Assembly: GCA_041487535.1 (NCBI GenBank)
Contig: JBGPNM010000021.1
Coordinates: 1 to 16,553, forward strand
Length of the DNA: 16,553 bases
Reading direction: 5' to 3'
DNA from: JANWHZ01 sp041487535
Lineage (GTDB): Bacteria > Patescibacteriota > Saccharimonadia > Saccharimonadales > UBA4665
A program made the position numbers and the translations under genes. Below are positions 6,784 to 13,502 of the stretch, one piece after another (position 1 is the first letter of the stretch; the number at the start of each line of letters is the position of its first letter). A model generated the notes under the pieces. The model ran no database searches. It was not told the origin of the DNA and saw nothing but the letters and a program-made list of their open reading frames with translations.

Positions 6784-6809
6784 TACACATGCAGTGCTGC
6801 CGGCAAGTT

Positions 6810-6818
6810 TGCTACTAT
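6810..6818 (+). promoter_or_regulatory. Extended -10 promoter of the DUF2061 gene
   Basis: TGCTACTAT is an extended -10 (TGn plus TACTAT). The GTG start codon at 6825 follows after 6 nt, so transcription should begin at or near the start codon. No -35 is evident, as often with extended -10 promoters. Confidence 0.5.
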
Positions 6819-6824
6819 AAGACG

Positions 6825-7043
6825 GTGAAGTTTAAAGAAACACAGCAGCGCTCCCTCACAAAATCTGTTACCTTTCGGGTGCTTGCCGTCATAGTGGACC
6901 TTGTCGTTATATACATAATTACCAGGCATGTTGGCGTCACCATCGTCCTGACGGTTATTACGAACGCGACCAGCACGGTGCTGTACTTTCTGCACGAACG
7001 GCTGTGGAATCACAGCAGCTGGGGCAGACAGCGGGCTAAGTAG
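6825..7043 (+). CDS. DUF2061-family small membrane protein
   Basis: The 72-aa product matches the DUF2061 pattern: a short basic lead with RSLTKSVTFRVLA, two membrane helices (about residues 18-33 and 38-55), then LYFLHERLWNHSSWGR with the conserved E.LW...WG ending. The function of this family is not known. I place the start at GTG 6825 because the conserved domain begins there and an extended -10 lies 6 nt before it. Upstream in-frame ATGs (6789, 6756) would read through the end of the inverted-repeat element, giving an unlikely Cys-rich leader. The stop overlaps the last 8 bases of the convergent orphan gene. Confidence 0.78.
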   Translation: MKFKETQQRSLTKSVTFRVLAVIVDLVVIYIITRHVGVTIVLTVITNATSTVLYFLHERLWNHSSWGRQRAK

Positions 7044-8910
7044 TTTGCTGCGCGTAAGCAGCTTGGAGCGCCATGGCGGGGGTGAGTGGGACGATGGTCG
7101 TCCACCTGTTTAGCTTGGGGCTGTCAAAATAGAACGCCAACAACGTCAACAACAGCTTGCCCCACCGTAACGGCGCATTGTCGCTGTGCTGAACGGGTGA
7201 CGCTGCACCTAGTATCTCTTTGTGGTACTCGTCGTGGTACAGCTGGCACAGGTGCTGCAGGGCCTGCAGCAGGAAGGCCAGGTCGTACACGGCGACCAGT
7301 CGGACCAACGCCTCCTGTGGGTGCTCGTAGCCGACGGACTGCAGTAGCAGCAGCAGCTTCTCGGTCATAAGGGGCGTAATGCGGGGCAAGGCTTTTTCGT
7401 TGCCGCGCGCGGCAAAGCAGGCAGGCAGTTCGGCTTCTATTCCCTGTAAAATCTCCAAAAACGCTTCTACGTTCGGGGTAACTTCTTCTGCTGATACTTC
7501 AATCGTTGACGCAAGTTCAACCAACTGTATGAGGGTCTGCTCCAGCGGCTGTTCGTTAGCCTGTTCTAAGATTGCTGCGAATGTTACGGGCTCTTCGGGT
7601 TCAGGCTGCGCGGCGGCAAACGTTTCGAAGGCGGTTGTCTCAGCTAACGGTACGGGCCCTTCCGGTTCGAGCCTGCTAGATTCAGCTGTTTCGAAAATCG
7701 TACCGGTGACGGCTTCTGCCGTCGTTGCCTGTTCGGCTAAGGGCGAAGCAGCTTCTTCGGCCCCAAAGACGTCGGCAGAAGCTTCCCGAACAATCTCTGC
7801 AGCCGCAACCAAAGCAGTCAGTTGTTGAAATGTCTCTTCTACAATTGTTGGGTCAATCGATTGCTTCGGTTGCTCGGGCTGCACTTCCAGAGTGCTTTCA
7901 GCCGATCGCGGCATCTCCAAACCTGCCTCTTCGCTGCCGCTGACTGGTTGTGGTTGTGTCTCCGTGTTTGGCTTCACTGTGAGAATTTTATTCTCAAACG
8001 GGCTGGTCTCTAGCTCATCGGTTTCGTTCGTCGTAGTTGAAACAGCGGCTGCATCAGCTAGCTCAAGCGGAAACGGCAACTGTAATTCTTGCACTTCTGT
8101 GGGTGTGAGCGGCAGTGGAATATCCAAAGCCAACGGTTCTGCCGCACCTGCGGTTTCTCCGAACGGCGTTGGTGGTGCCGCAAATTCTTCGATTGTATAT
8201 GGAATAATAGGTTCATGCTGCCGTGATATTGCCTCTGGGATAATGTGCATAGCGGTTTGATCTGTTTCAGCCAAAACTGTCTCTGGTGCTTTGGTGGCAG
8301 AGGACGGAATTGTGGGTGAGTTGTACTCTCTATGCTCTGCAGGTACTGCAACAGCTACTTTTTGCTCCTCAACTCGGCGCAGTAGAGGTTCATTTTTTGT
8401 TGGCTCTTTAGCTGCGGCGACGGCATTGCTGGTTGTATAAGACGCTTCAGGCAGCAGCGGCTGCTTTAGCGGTTCTACGTGAGGCGCCTTAGCCGGCTCG
8501 ACGGGCTGTTGCTTTGTTTCTGTCCGTTCAACGGTCGAACGTACCGGGTCTGTTACTAGGGCCTTCTCGGCATTGACTTCCGCGGTTTGTCTACCGTGCT
8601 TTTCTTTTTCAACCTGCTTATGTGCCACGTTGCTTTCCTTGTTATGCTTGGGTGTTTGTTGCTCGTGCTCTCTTTTTGGCACAACTTTGTCGGGAGACTG
8701 TAGATGTAACAGCGTAATTGCTGCTTCGGGGTTATTTTTATAAAGCTCTTTAAAGATCGGGCAATTGGTAAAGACCTCATCTGCAGTGGCAGTATATGTC
8801 TCACTACGACCATTATTATCATGGCGTGTATACGTAAAATGCTCCGGTTCGGCTGCTATATCAATAGGTGGCGGTTCGCTTACTGCCGAAGGTGCTTCGT
8901 GACCGCCCAT
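7036..8910 (-). CDS. Large orphan protein, low-complexity Glu/Ala/Pro/Thr-rich
   Basis: I do not recognise this protein of about 624 aa. Three parts are visible. An N-terminal segment (about 1-95) includes FTYTRHDNNGRSETYTATADEVF and NNPEAAITLLHLQSP. A long, mainly acidic low-complexity region (about 95-480) is dominated by E, A, P, T and V without a fixed repeat period. A C-terminal helical region of about 150 residues contains KLLLLLQSVGYEHPQEALVRLVAVYDLAFLLQALQHLCQLYHDEYHK in two parts and ends in MALQAAYAQQ. No signal peptide or membrane segment is evident, so it is probably cytosolic and partly disordered. ATG 8910 has GGTGG 8 nt upstream; an in-frame GTG at 8922 is an alternative. The gene follows the 125-aa orphan closely and likely shares its transcript. 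It converges on and overlaps DUF2061 by 8 bp. Confidence 0.8.
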   Translation of the reverse strand: MGGHEAPSAVSEPPPIDIAAEPEHFTYTRHDNNGRSETYTATADEVFTNCPIFKELYKNNPEAAITLLHLQSPDKVVPKREHEQQTPKHNKESNVAHKQVEKEKHGRQTAEVNAEKALVTDPVRSTVERTETKQQPVEPAKAPHVEPLKQPLLPEASYTTSNAVAAAKEPTKNEPLLRRVEEQKVAVAVPAEHREYNSPTIPSSATKAPETVLAETDQTAMHIIPEAISRQHEPIIPYTIEEFAAPPTPFGETAGAAEPLALDIPLPLTPTEVQELQLPFPLELADAAAVSTTTNETDELETSPFENKILTVKPNTETQPQPVSGSEEAGLEMPRSAESTLEVQPEQPKQSIDPTIVEETFQQLTALVAAAEIVREASADVFGAEEAASPLAEQATTAEAVTGTIFETAESSRLEPEGPVPLAETTAFETFAAAQPEPEEPVTFAAILEQANEQPLEQTLIQLVELASTIEVSAEEVTPNVEAFLEILQGIEAELPACFAARGNEKALPRITPLMTEKLLLLLQSVGYEHPQEALVRLVAVYDLAFLLQALQHLCQLYHDEYHKEILGAASPVQHSDNAPLRWGKLLLTLLAFYFDSPKLNRWTTIVPLTPAMALQAAYAQQTT

Positions 8911-8935
8911 CTGCTTGTCCACCCGATCGCTTTGT

Positions 8936-9313
8936 TTACTTTGGCGTATCTGACTCTATTAGTTTATCGATTTCTTCTATATCCAACTTTAAATGGGCTA
9001 CGACTGCAAGCCGCAATCCAGTTATCAAAAGTTCGCGTCTAGGGTCATCTAGAGCCAGGTTACGAACTATCTGCAATTGCTCAAGCGCACGAGGTCCACA
9101 GATGATTGGGAAGTCACTGCCTTTGACCGTAATGGGGCCGTCTTTTGTCTGTACTGGAAACTCCTTACCAGCTAAGGGTTTCAACCGTAACATATCTAGG
9201 CACTCATCCCCACTTATAGTTGGCAAAGTTTCATCGCCTTCTTGAAGCAGCCCCTGGTCACGTTGCGCCGCGTCACGGTCGGGCTCCTGATAGCTATGTT
9301 GCACATCTTCCAT
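8936..9313 (-). CDS. Orphan protein, 125 aa, upstream of the large low-complexity gene
   Basis: The family is not recognised. The product begins with a polar acidic segment (EDVQHSYQEPDRDAAQRDQG), then a compact region with LPTISGDECLDMLRL, EFPVQTKDGPITVKGSDFPII and a helical end ELLITGLRLAVVAHLKLDIEEIDKLIE. No membrane segments are seen. The ATG has no Shine-Dalgarno. GATTAT ends 6 nt before it and may be a -10 box giving a leaderless transcript. The stop is 25 nt from the ATG of the large orphan, so the two are probably one operon and may work together. Confidence 0.72.
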   Translation of the reverse strand: MEDVQHSYQEPDRDAAQRDQGLLQEGDETLPTISGDECLDMLRLKPLAGKEFPVQTKDGPITVKGSDFPIICGPRALEQLQIVRNLALDDPRRELLITGLRLAVVAHLKLDIEEIDKLIESDTPK

Positions 9314-9355
9314 TTCTCTATAATCTGCTTTTATGTCCTATATCGCAATAGCAGA

Positions 9356-9493
9356 CTACATGAGTTTCCGTACTGGCAGCCGCAGTACTGTCCGGAGCGC
9401 TTCGGGCTTCGTGCGGCGGGGGTCGCTGAAGTAGAGCTCGTGGTGCTTGCCGGTAGCTTCGTAGCCGCATTCTTATTGCAAACGCAGGAAACG
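9356..9493 (-). pseudogene. GyrI-like domain remnant (C-terminal end)
   Basis: Between the cupin stop and the 125-aa orphan, the minus strand encodes CGYEATGKHHELYFSDPRR followed by TKPEALRTVLRLPVRKLM and a TAG at 9358-9356. The G(K)HHE.Y.SDPR...PE.L.T.LR.PV pattern is the C-terminal signature of GyrI-like (SbmC-type) ligand-binding proteins. An in-frame TAA (9475-9473) precedes it, with LRLQ before that, and no N-terminal half is present because the cupin gene occupies the space. About 40 residues remain, so it cannot fold as a full domain. It is best read as a decayed, truncated gene. Confidence 0.7.
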
Positions 9494-9494
9494 C

Positions 9495-9863
9495 TTAGCT
9501 TTCTGCTGCCGGCACGGGTGCTGCTTTTGTAGGCTCTACGGTGCCGTCGGGGTGCGCCGGCGGCGCATAGATGGTGATGAGCACTAAATCTTCGTTGCCG
9601 GTGTTTCTGACATTGTGCACGGTTCCGGCGGGCACGAATACCAGGTCTTTTTCCTCAATGCGTCTGGTCTCGCCGCCAACAATCGCCTCGCCGGTACCGC
9701 CGGCGATAATAAAAATCTGATCAATACTCTCGTGCGTCTCCTCGCCGATATCCCCGCCAACCGGCAGGCACATAGCGACGATCTGGCTGTATTGCCCCGT
9801 TTCAAGGACTTTCCTGAAGTTCGTGTTGGTTTTTGCCAGTCTCTTGAAATTATCTGCAAACAC
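9495..9863 (-). CDS. Cupin-domain protein
   Basis: A 122-aa single cupin. Motif 1 is GGDIGEETHESIDQIFIIAGG (residues 36-56), with H44 and Q49 at ligand positions. Motif 2 is VPAGTVHNVRNTG (77-89), with H83. The first His of the classic HxH is replaced by Glu, a variant seen in some mannose-6-phosphate isomerase-like cupins, so metal binding is likely but the reaction is unknown. The tail (103-122) is Pro/Ala-rich and probably flexible. The start is GTG, chosen because GAGGAGG lies 6 nt before it. The gene follows the four-TM gene after 24 nt and is probably cotranscribed with it. Confidence 0.88.
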   Translation of the reverse strand: MFADNFKRLAKTNTNFRKVLETGQYSQIVAMCLPVGGDIGEETHESIDQIFIIAGGTGEAIVGGETRRIEEKDLVFVPAGTVHNVRNTGNEDLVLITIYAPPAHPDGTVEPTKAAPVPAAES

Positions 9864-9887
9864 AGAGTGCCTCCTCGCTTCCCATAG

Positions 9888-10373
9888 TTATGCGGTTTTT
9901 GCCGTGGCGCCGTGCCGGACAAAACGGCGGTAGCCTAAGTACAGAACGATGACTAGGCAGGCGCTTATCACGATAAACATGTACTTGCTGTCCTGCGACG
10001 CGAAGCCTCTGCCGACGCTGTAGAGCAATGTGAACAATCCGCCGAACATCCCGCCGTCGGCGATAAGCTTAATCCGTTTTTCAAAGGCAAGGCTTACGGC
10101 CAGAAAAACAACCGCGGCCCCGAGGGCCAGCATAGAGACATTACGGTTGTAGGGCTGCATGTCCTTGTTAAACTGCTCCATCCGCTTGTCGAAGTTCCTC
10201 TGTACGGCGGCTTGTTCGGTCGTTAACTCTTTGCCGTAGCTGTTTAGCTCCGCCGGGAACTCTGGTGCGGTCGGCCCGGGGTAAAAGGTATTGATACCAA
10301 CGCCTACGAATAACGCCAGCAAAATCCCGAGAAAGAATGTGTAGGCCAGCTTGAGCATTTTGTTTCCTTCCAT
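9888..10373 (-). CDS. Four-helix membrane protein, function unknown
   Basis: The 161-aa product has membrane helices at about residues 7-28, 78-97, 103-122 and 130-147. Between helices 1 and 2 is a loop rich in charged residues (about 44-74: NSYGKELTTEQAAVQRNFDKRMEQFN), probably helical or coiled coil and facing outside. The C-terminus is short and basic. No enzymatic motif is visible. ATG 10373 has AGGAGG four nt upstream. A second ATG at 10358, also after a purine-rich AAGGA, is nearly as good. A TATAAC box lies upstream at about 10404-10399 on the minus strand. The cupin gene follows directly. Confidence 0.8.
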   Translation of the reverse strand: MEGNKMLKLAYTFFLGILLALFVGVGINTFYPGPTAPEFPAELNSYGKELTTEQAAVQRNFDKRMEQFNKDMQPYNRNVSMLALGAAVVFLAVSLAFEKRIKLIADGGMFGGLFTLLYSVGRGFASQDSKYMFIVISACLVIVLYLGYRRFVRHGATAKTA

Positions 10374-10447
10374 ACTGCCTCCTAAATTAATAATAGGCGT
10401 TATACCCTCATCAATGCAGTGATCTTAGTCAAGGGCAGGGTAAACGT

Positions 10448-10469
10448 AAAAACCCCTCCGTAGAAGAGG
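10448..10469 (-). terminator. Intrinsic terminator after the SRPBCC gene
   Basis: On the minus strand CCTC-TTCTACG-GAGG is followed by GGTTTTT, a short stem with a T run. It lies 45 nt after the SRPBCC stop and before the promoter region of the four-TM gene, so it separates the two units. The 4-bp stem is weak. Confidence 0.55.
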
Positions 10470-10514
10470 CTGACGTGCTGACAGTTATGTAAGGTTGCCG
10501 CGGTCCAGCTGCGG

Positions 10515-10946
10515 CTAACGCTCAAGAATTTGCTTTACGTTGGCGAGCTGGCCAACTTCGCTGACCATTGTTTTCTGAATCATCGGACCCATGAGTCTGG
10601 CAAGACCTTTTGGCTGAAAATCCAGCACAAACTTTACTTTTGTGCCGTCAGGAGCGGATTCAAAATAGTAACTCCCGGTCGGTCTTGCCGGGCCGGCAAT
10701 GACTGCAAAACTTAGTTCTTGGTCGGCGTTGGCGACGGTAATTTTGTAGTCGCCGTCAATATTCCTGCCGCCGGGCCCTTTGAGCACTTGCTTATACTGT
10801 GCGCCTTTTTGGCCGGCTTGCCCCGATGCAAGTTCGATGCTGACAACTCCGGCCCGCCACTTCGTATTGTTTAAGCCGTCTGCTAAGAAGGTAAATACTT
10901 CGGATACGGGTTTACGTATTACCACCTCGTTTTCTGCGTGAGCCAT
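10515..10946 (-). CDS. SRPBCC (START/Bet v1-like) protein
   Basis: A 143-aa single-domain protein with the helix-grip pattern. It begins AENEVVIRKPVSEVFTFLADGLN and NTKW, where a strand leads into the first helix. A central group of strands (YKQVLKGPGG, DYKITVANADQELSFAV, GSYYFESAPDGTKVKFVLDF) follows, and it ends with a long C-terminal helix (LMGPMIQKTMVSEVGQLANVKQIL). Members bind hydrophobic ligands in a pocket under the long helix. No ligand can be predicted here. ATG 10946 is set by GGGAGG four nt upstream. The gene stands alone between two terminators, with its own TATAAT box. Confidence 0.88.
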   Translation of the reverse strand: MAHAENEVVIRKPVSEVFTFLADGLNNTKWRAGVVSIELASGQAGQKGAQYKQVLKGPGGRNIDGDYKITVANADQELSFAVIAGPARPTGSYYFESAPDGTKVKFVLDFQPKGLARLMGPMIQKTMVSEVGQLANVKQILER

Positions 10947-10969
10947 ACTACCTCCCAATCATGGGCCTG

Positions 10970-10975
10970 ATTATA
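10970..10975 (-). promoter_or_regulatory. -10 box of the SRPBCC gene
   Basis: A consensus TATAAT on the minus strand, 23 nt before the start codon, leaves room for the GGGAGG ribosome binding site in a leader of about 17 nt. No good -35 is visible; that position is occupied by the terminator hairpin of the upstream gene. Confidence 0.55.
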
Positions 10976-10977
10976 GC

Positions 10978-11002
10978 AAAAACGGAGACCGCGCTCCTTT
11001 TT
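10978..11002 (-). terminator. Intrinsic terminator after the C-terminal-domain membrane gene
   Basis: On the minus strand AAAAAGGAG-CGCGGT-CTCCGTTTTT forms a GGAG/CTCC stem extended by A-T pairs, ending in five Ts. It begins 13 nt after the stop at 11016. By symmetry it could also act on the plus strand. Confidence 0.75.
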
Positions 11003-11015
11003 ACGCATATCAGGC

Positions 11016-12002
11016 CTAGATACCCTTAAACCGGAACGAATTCGCAAAGTTGCTAAAGTCATCATTGCTCGACCCGATTGCGATAACGCTGTACTCGTAG
11101 CTGTCTATATAAAACACCCGTATATATCCGGTTCTTGTCCCAGCGAAGGTTTGGCAGGTAAACTCCGCATCCTCCGATGCATGGCCGGTATATGTCGACG
11201 GACTGCTGTTCGCGAGTACGCCGTGCAGTCCCTGCACGCTGGCGATTAAAGATTTATGGACGGCTGCCGCTAAATCGGCTTGCGGCATCGACGAATACTT
11301 AAAATAAGTCTCCGGGAAATGGTAGGCATACACTTTGTAGTCTCCGGCGCCCTTTCCGGCAGTACTCGAAAATGACGCATAACTCACTTGATGGCTCGAT
11401 ACCTTTTCGGTAAAGTCGGCTTCACTGACACTGCCCGGAAAGGTAATAGTGAACCGATACTTTGCTACAATGTTAACTTTAGGCGCCGACTGCACTGACG
11501 ATCTGCTTATTTGGCGAGCAGCCGTATCTATACGGTCGAGCTTAAGCACTATCGACGCGGCCCCAATAATAACGATACATACTAAAGCGATTACATTCAG
11601 CACGCGTATGCGCAATGGCTTAGGCTTGTTAAATAGCAGCTGGATTTTGTCGGGCAGTTCTTTAAATTTTCTGTAGCTATCAGCCGATCGTATGTATACA
11701 TAGATTGGCAGGATTCCGAAGCATAGCGGAAATGCTACAACGCTGGTAGCTAACAGGGCAATTTTCGTCTTCCGGCCGAATCCGTCTTTGATGTACTTTC
11801 CTGAGCAGACGAAAAATAATCCAACTAGAGTAAAAACGCCGAACAAAATAAATAGTACTGCCTTCGTGCCAGAGAGCCATACTACGGCCGCAGCAAACAG
11901 CAGCAAGGCCCAGCCGAAAATTTCTGCACTCGAGCCGGATCTTCTGATCCGTTTTATGTCCTTTTTTACTGACTCGAGAGCGTCGATGCTATCTGTCGAC
12001 AC
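11016..12002 (-). CDS. Membrane protein with external C-terminal domain, function unknown
   Basis: This product of 328 aa from GTG 12002 has a short charged N-terminus, membrane helices at about 28-44, 48-66, 80-103 and 133-153, and a C-terminal domain of about 170 residues. That domain starts after a polar linker (ISRSSVQSAPK) and alternates strands and helices (KYRFTITFPGSVSEADF, DYKVYAYHFPETYF, MPQADLAAAVHKSLIASVQG, GYIRVFYIDSYEYSVIAIGSS). The domain's shape suggests a binding domain but I cannot name the family. GTG 12002 is preferred because AAGGAG lies 7 nt upstream; an earlier in-frame GTG at 12029 has none. A TATACT box is about 40 nt upstream. The gene is followed by a clear terminator and is monocistronic. 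Confidence 0.8.
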   Translation of the reverse strand: MSTDSIDALESVKKDIKRIRRSGSSAEIFGWALLLFAAAVVWLSGTKAVLFILFGVFTLVGLFFVCSGKYIKDGFGRKTKIALLATSVVAFPLCFGILPIYVYIRSADSYRKFKELPDKIQLLFNKPKPLRIRVLNVIALVCIVIIGAASIVLKLDRIDTAARQISRSSVQSAPKVNIVAKYRFTITFPGSVSEADFTEKVSSHQVSYASFSSTAGKGAGDYKVYAYHFPETYFKYSSMPQADLAAAVHKSLIASVQGLHGVLANSSPSTYTGHASEDAEFTCQTFAGTRTGYIRVFYIDSYEYSVIAIGSSNDDFSNFANSFRFKGI

Positions 12003-12343
12003 GAGCGCACTCCTTATGCTAACCAACACTTTAAGTATAGCAAGGCAAGAGTGGTAACTTAAGCAGTCATCGGTTTAACCGTTGGCGTACGCAGTAGATT
12101 AGCAATAAAACGCTTACGGTTATGGAAGGCATACGTAATGTTATTGCAACTGAACTGACAGAAAGCACGATGATCTCTGTACTCGGAACGCTTGGCTTGA
12201 CAGCAAGAAAGTATGTCAAATCTAAGCATGTACCGTTGATAACGCGCAGTTCCTACGTATCAATACGAAGGAAAGCGCCGCGTCTGTTATCATCTTATAA
12301 AACAATATTGAATATAGTATTATATAATTATACAATATAGTAA
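12003..12343. other. Intergenic region between divergent membrane-protein and sigma genes
   Basis: This is the only gap over 300 bases without a gene. It has the TATACT box of the minus-strand membrane gene at one end and the sigma-gene promoter at the other. Between them are a short odd palindrome CGGTT-T-AACCG (12071-12081), a TTGACA at 12197-12202 without a good -10 partner, and TTGATA/TATCAA arms about 17 nt apart near 12235-12263. A 72-codon ORF from ATG 12122 has no ribosome binding site and runs into the AT-rich promoter, so I do not call it. A small RNA or untranslated regulatory region is possible but unsupported. Confidence 0.4.
12308..12336 (+). promoter_or_regulatory. Promoter of the sigma-70 gene
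   Basis: TTGAAT (12308-12313) and TACAAT (12331-12336) are separated by exactly 17 bp of AT-only sequence. Only 7 nt lie between the -10 and the ATG at 12344, so the predicted first transcribed base is the A of the start codon, a leaderless mRNA. There is no Shine-Dalgarno. Confidence 0.68.
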
Positions 12344-13381
12344 ATGAGTATGAATTGGGATCGAGTACCATCCGTAACAGGCGGCGATGTCTATGAAGCA
12401 AACCGACAGCAGAATCCGACGTTAGACACTCTGGTTGTAGGTGAAGGTATTGATGAAGGAGCGTCGTTGCAGCGGCTAGCAAACCTTGATGATTCAGACG
12501 CCTACAAACAACCTGAGGAGGAAGAGGTGTGGGACCCTGCCAAACCGGCGGTTAATGATCGCATGATACCAACATCTGAACTGTCCGATCCGGTCCGAAT
12601 GTACCTACGAGATATAGGCAAAATAGCACTGCTTACGTATGCGCGGGAAAAAGATTTGACCCCACTAATGAAAGAGAACTTAGCTATACGCATGCAGGTA
12701 ATCGAAGCTAACCTGCGGTTAGTCGTAAGCATCGCGAAAAAATATGTCGGTCTGGGACTTCCGTTGGAAGATTTAATAGGAGAAGGTAATATCGGCCTTA
12801 TTAAAGCGACGGAAAAGTTTGATTACAGTAGGGGATTCCATTTTTCTACCTATGCGACCTGGTGGATTCGCCAAGCAGTTACAAGAGCAATCGCCGATAC
12901 GTCGCAGACCATTCGCGTGCCGGTACATGTCCACGAGAAACGGTTGGCGAGAGCAAGATACGTAACAACGGTGCAACGCGATACGGGTCTGCTGCCAACA
13001 AAAGAGCAAATGGAAGAAGAGTTCGGCCCTGAGACTGATTTGCTCAGGTTTGCAGACCTCGCAAGTGAAATCGTATCGCTTGATGCGGAGCTGGACGATG
13101 ATAACACGCGCACACTTGCAGATACGATCGAAGATCAAAGAGCAGCCGTATCGACGATAGGGACAACTATCACCCGTGAAGAAGCAGAAAAAGCATTGGA
13201 AGGTCTTACGGACCGGGAAAAGCTAGTGCTCAAGTGGAGGTTCGGCCTAGATGACGGCATATCAAGAACATTAGCAGAAATTGGTAAAGAGCTTGGAGTA
13301 ACAAGGGAACGAATCAGACAAATCGAAGTGAAAGCATTAAAAAAACTGCGAAACCCGCGATTGAAAAACCTCTTAACATAA
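12344..13381 (+). CDS. rpoD: RNA polymerase sigma-70 family factor (RpoD-like)
   Basis: This 345-aa sigma factor directs core polymerase to promoters. Visible parts are an acidic N-terminal segment (about 30-65, with PEEEEVWDP), region 1.2 SDPVRMYLRDIGKIALL (81-97), and regions 2.1-2.4 EANLRLVVSIAKKY through FSTYATWWIRQAVTRAIADTSQTIRVPVHVHE (121-198). Region 3 (199-250) and a linker follow. Region 4 runs from LTDREKLVLKWRFGLDDG to GVTRERIRQIEVKALKKLRNP (288-338). Region 1.1 is short, typical of small-genome primary sigmas. The segment after region 1.2 (TYAREKDLTPLMKENLAIRMQ) departs from the usual acidic TAEEE..LA pattern, so this could be a group 2 paralogue. The gene is monocistronic with its own promoter. 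Confidence 0.9.
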   Translation: MSMNWDRVPSVTGGDVYEANRQQNPTLDTLVVGEGIDEGASLQRLANLDDSDAYKQPEEEEVWDPAKPAVNDRMIPTSELSDPVRMYLRDIGKIALLTYAREKDLTPLMKENLAIRMQVIEANLRLVVSIAKKYVGLGLPLEDLIGEGNIGLIKATEKFDYSRGFHFSTYATWWIRQAVTRAIADTSQTIRVPVHVHEKRLARARYVTTVQRDTGLLPTKEQMEEEFGPETDLLRFADLASEIVSLDAELDDDNTRTLADTIEDQRAAVSTIGTTITREEAEKALEGLTDREKLVLKWRFGLDDGISRTLAEIGKELGVTRERIRQIEVKALKKLRNPRLKNLLT

Positions 13382-13422
13382 CTCTTGCAGAGGTCAAAAT
13401 ACTTAAGGTCCTGGAGTGCCAC

Positions 13423-13438
13423 CGTGGAGCTGATCGCA
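13423..13438. repeat. 16-bp direct repeat, copy 1
   Basis: CGTGGAGCTGATCGCA occurs here, 42 nt after the sigma gene, and again at 15098-15113 in the same orientation. In one frame both copies read VELIA within short open stretches. The flanking bases differ. The two copies enclose the broken nucleotidyltransferase gene and the DUF5674 pair. Confidence 0.6.
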
Positions 13439-13502
13439 ACTGCTGTCCAAGAATTGCGTTCAGCGGTAAGTAAGAGTAACGTTATATGATTTAAGTAATT
13501 AA

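Noticed and set aside
6756..6824. Longer N-terminus for the DUF2061 protein from ATG 6756 or 6789
   Set aside because: It would translate the end of the inverted-repeat element and the extended -10 box. The family domain begins at the GTG at 6825.
7379..8260. Several plus-strand frames opposite the large low-complexity gene, Ser/Ala/Cys-rich
   Set aside because: They are antisense readings of Glu/Ala/Thr/Pro-rich codons. The minus frame is open for over 620 codons with a ribosome binding site, which favours it.
9242..9532. 96-codon plus-strand ORF over the GyrI remnant
   Set aside because: It overlaps the starts and ends of minus-strand genes and the GyrI-like peptide on the other strand, and has no start signal.
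12122..12340. 72-codon plus-strand ORF before the sigma gene
   Set aside because: It has no ribosome binding site, no recognisable sequence, and its last codons are the AT-rich -35/-10 region of the sigma promoter.
13423..13438. Possible tRNA 3' fragment acting as an integration site
   Set aside because: Only about 11 bases resemble a tRNA end, and neither copy extends into a T-arm consensus, so it is kept only as a direct repeat.
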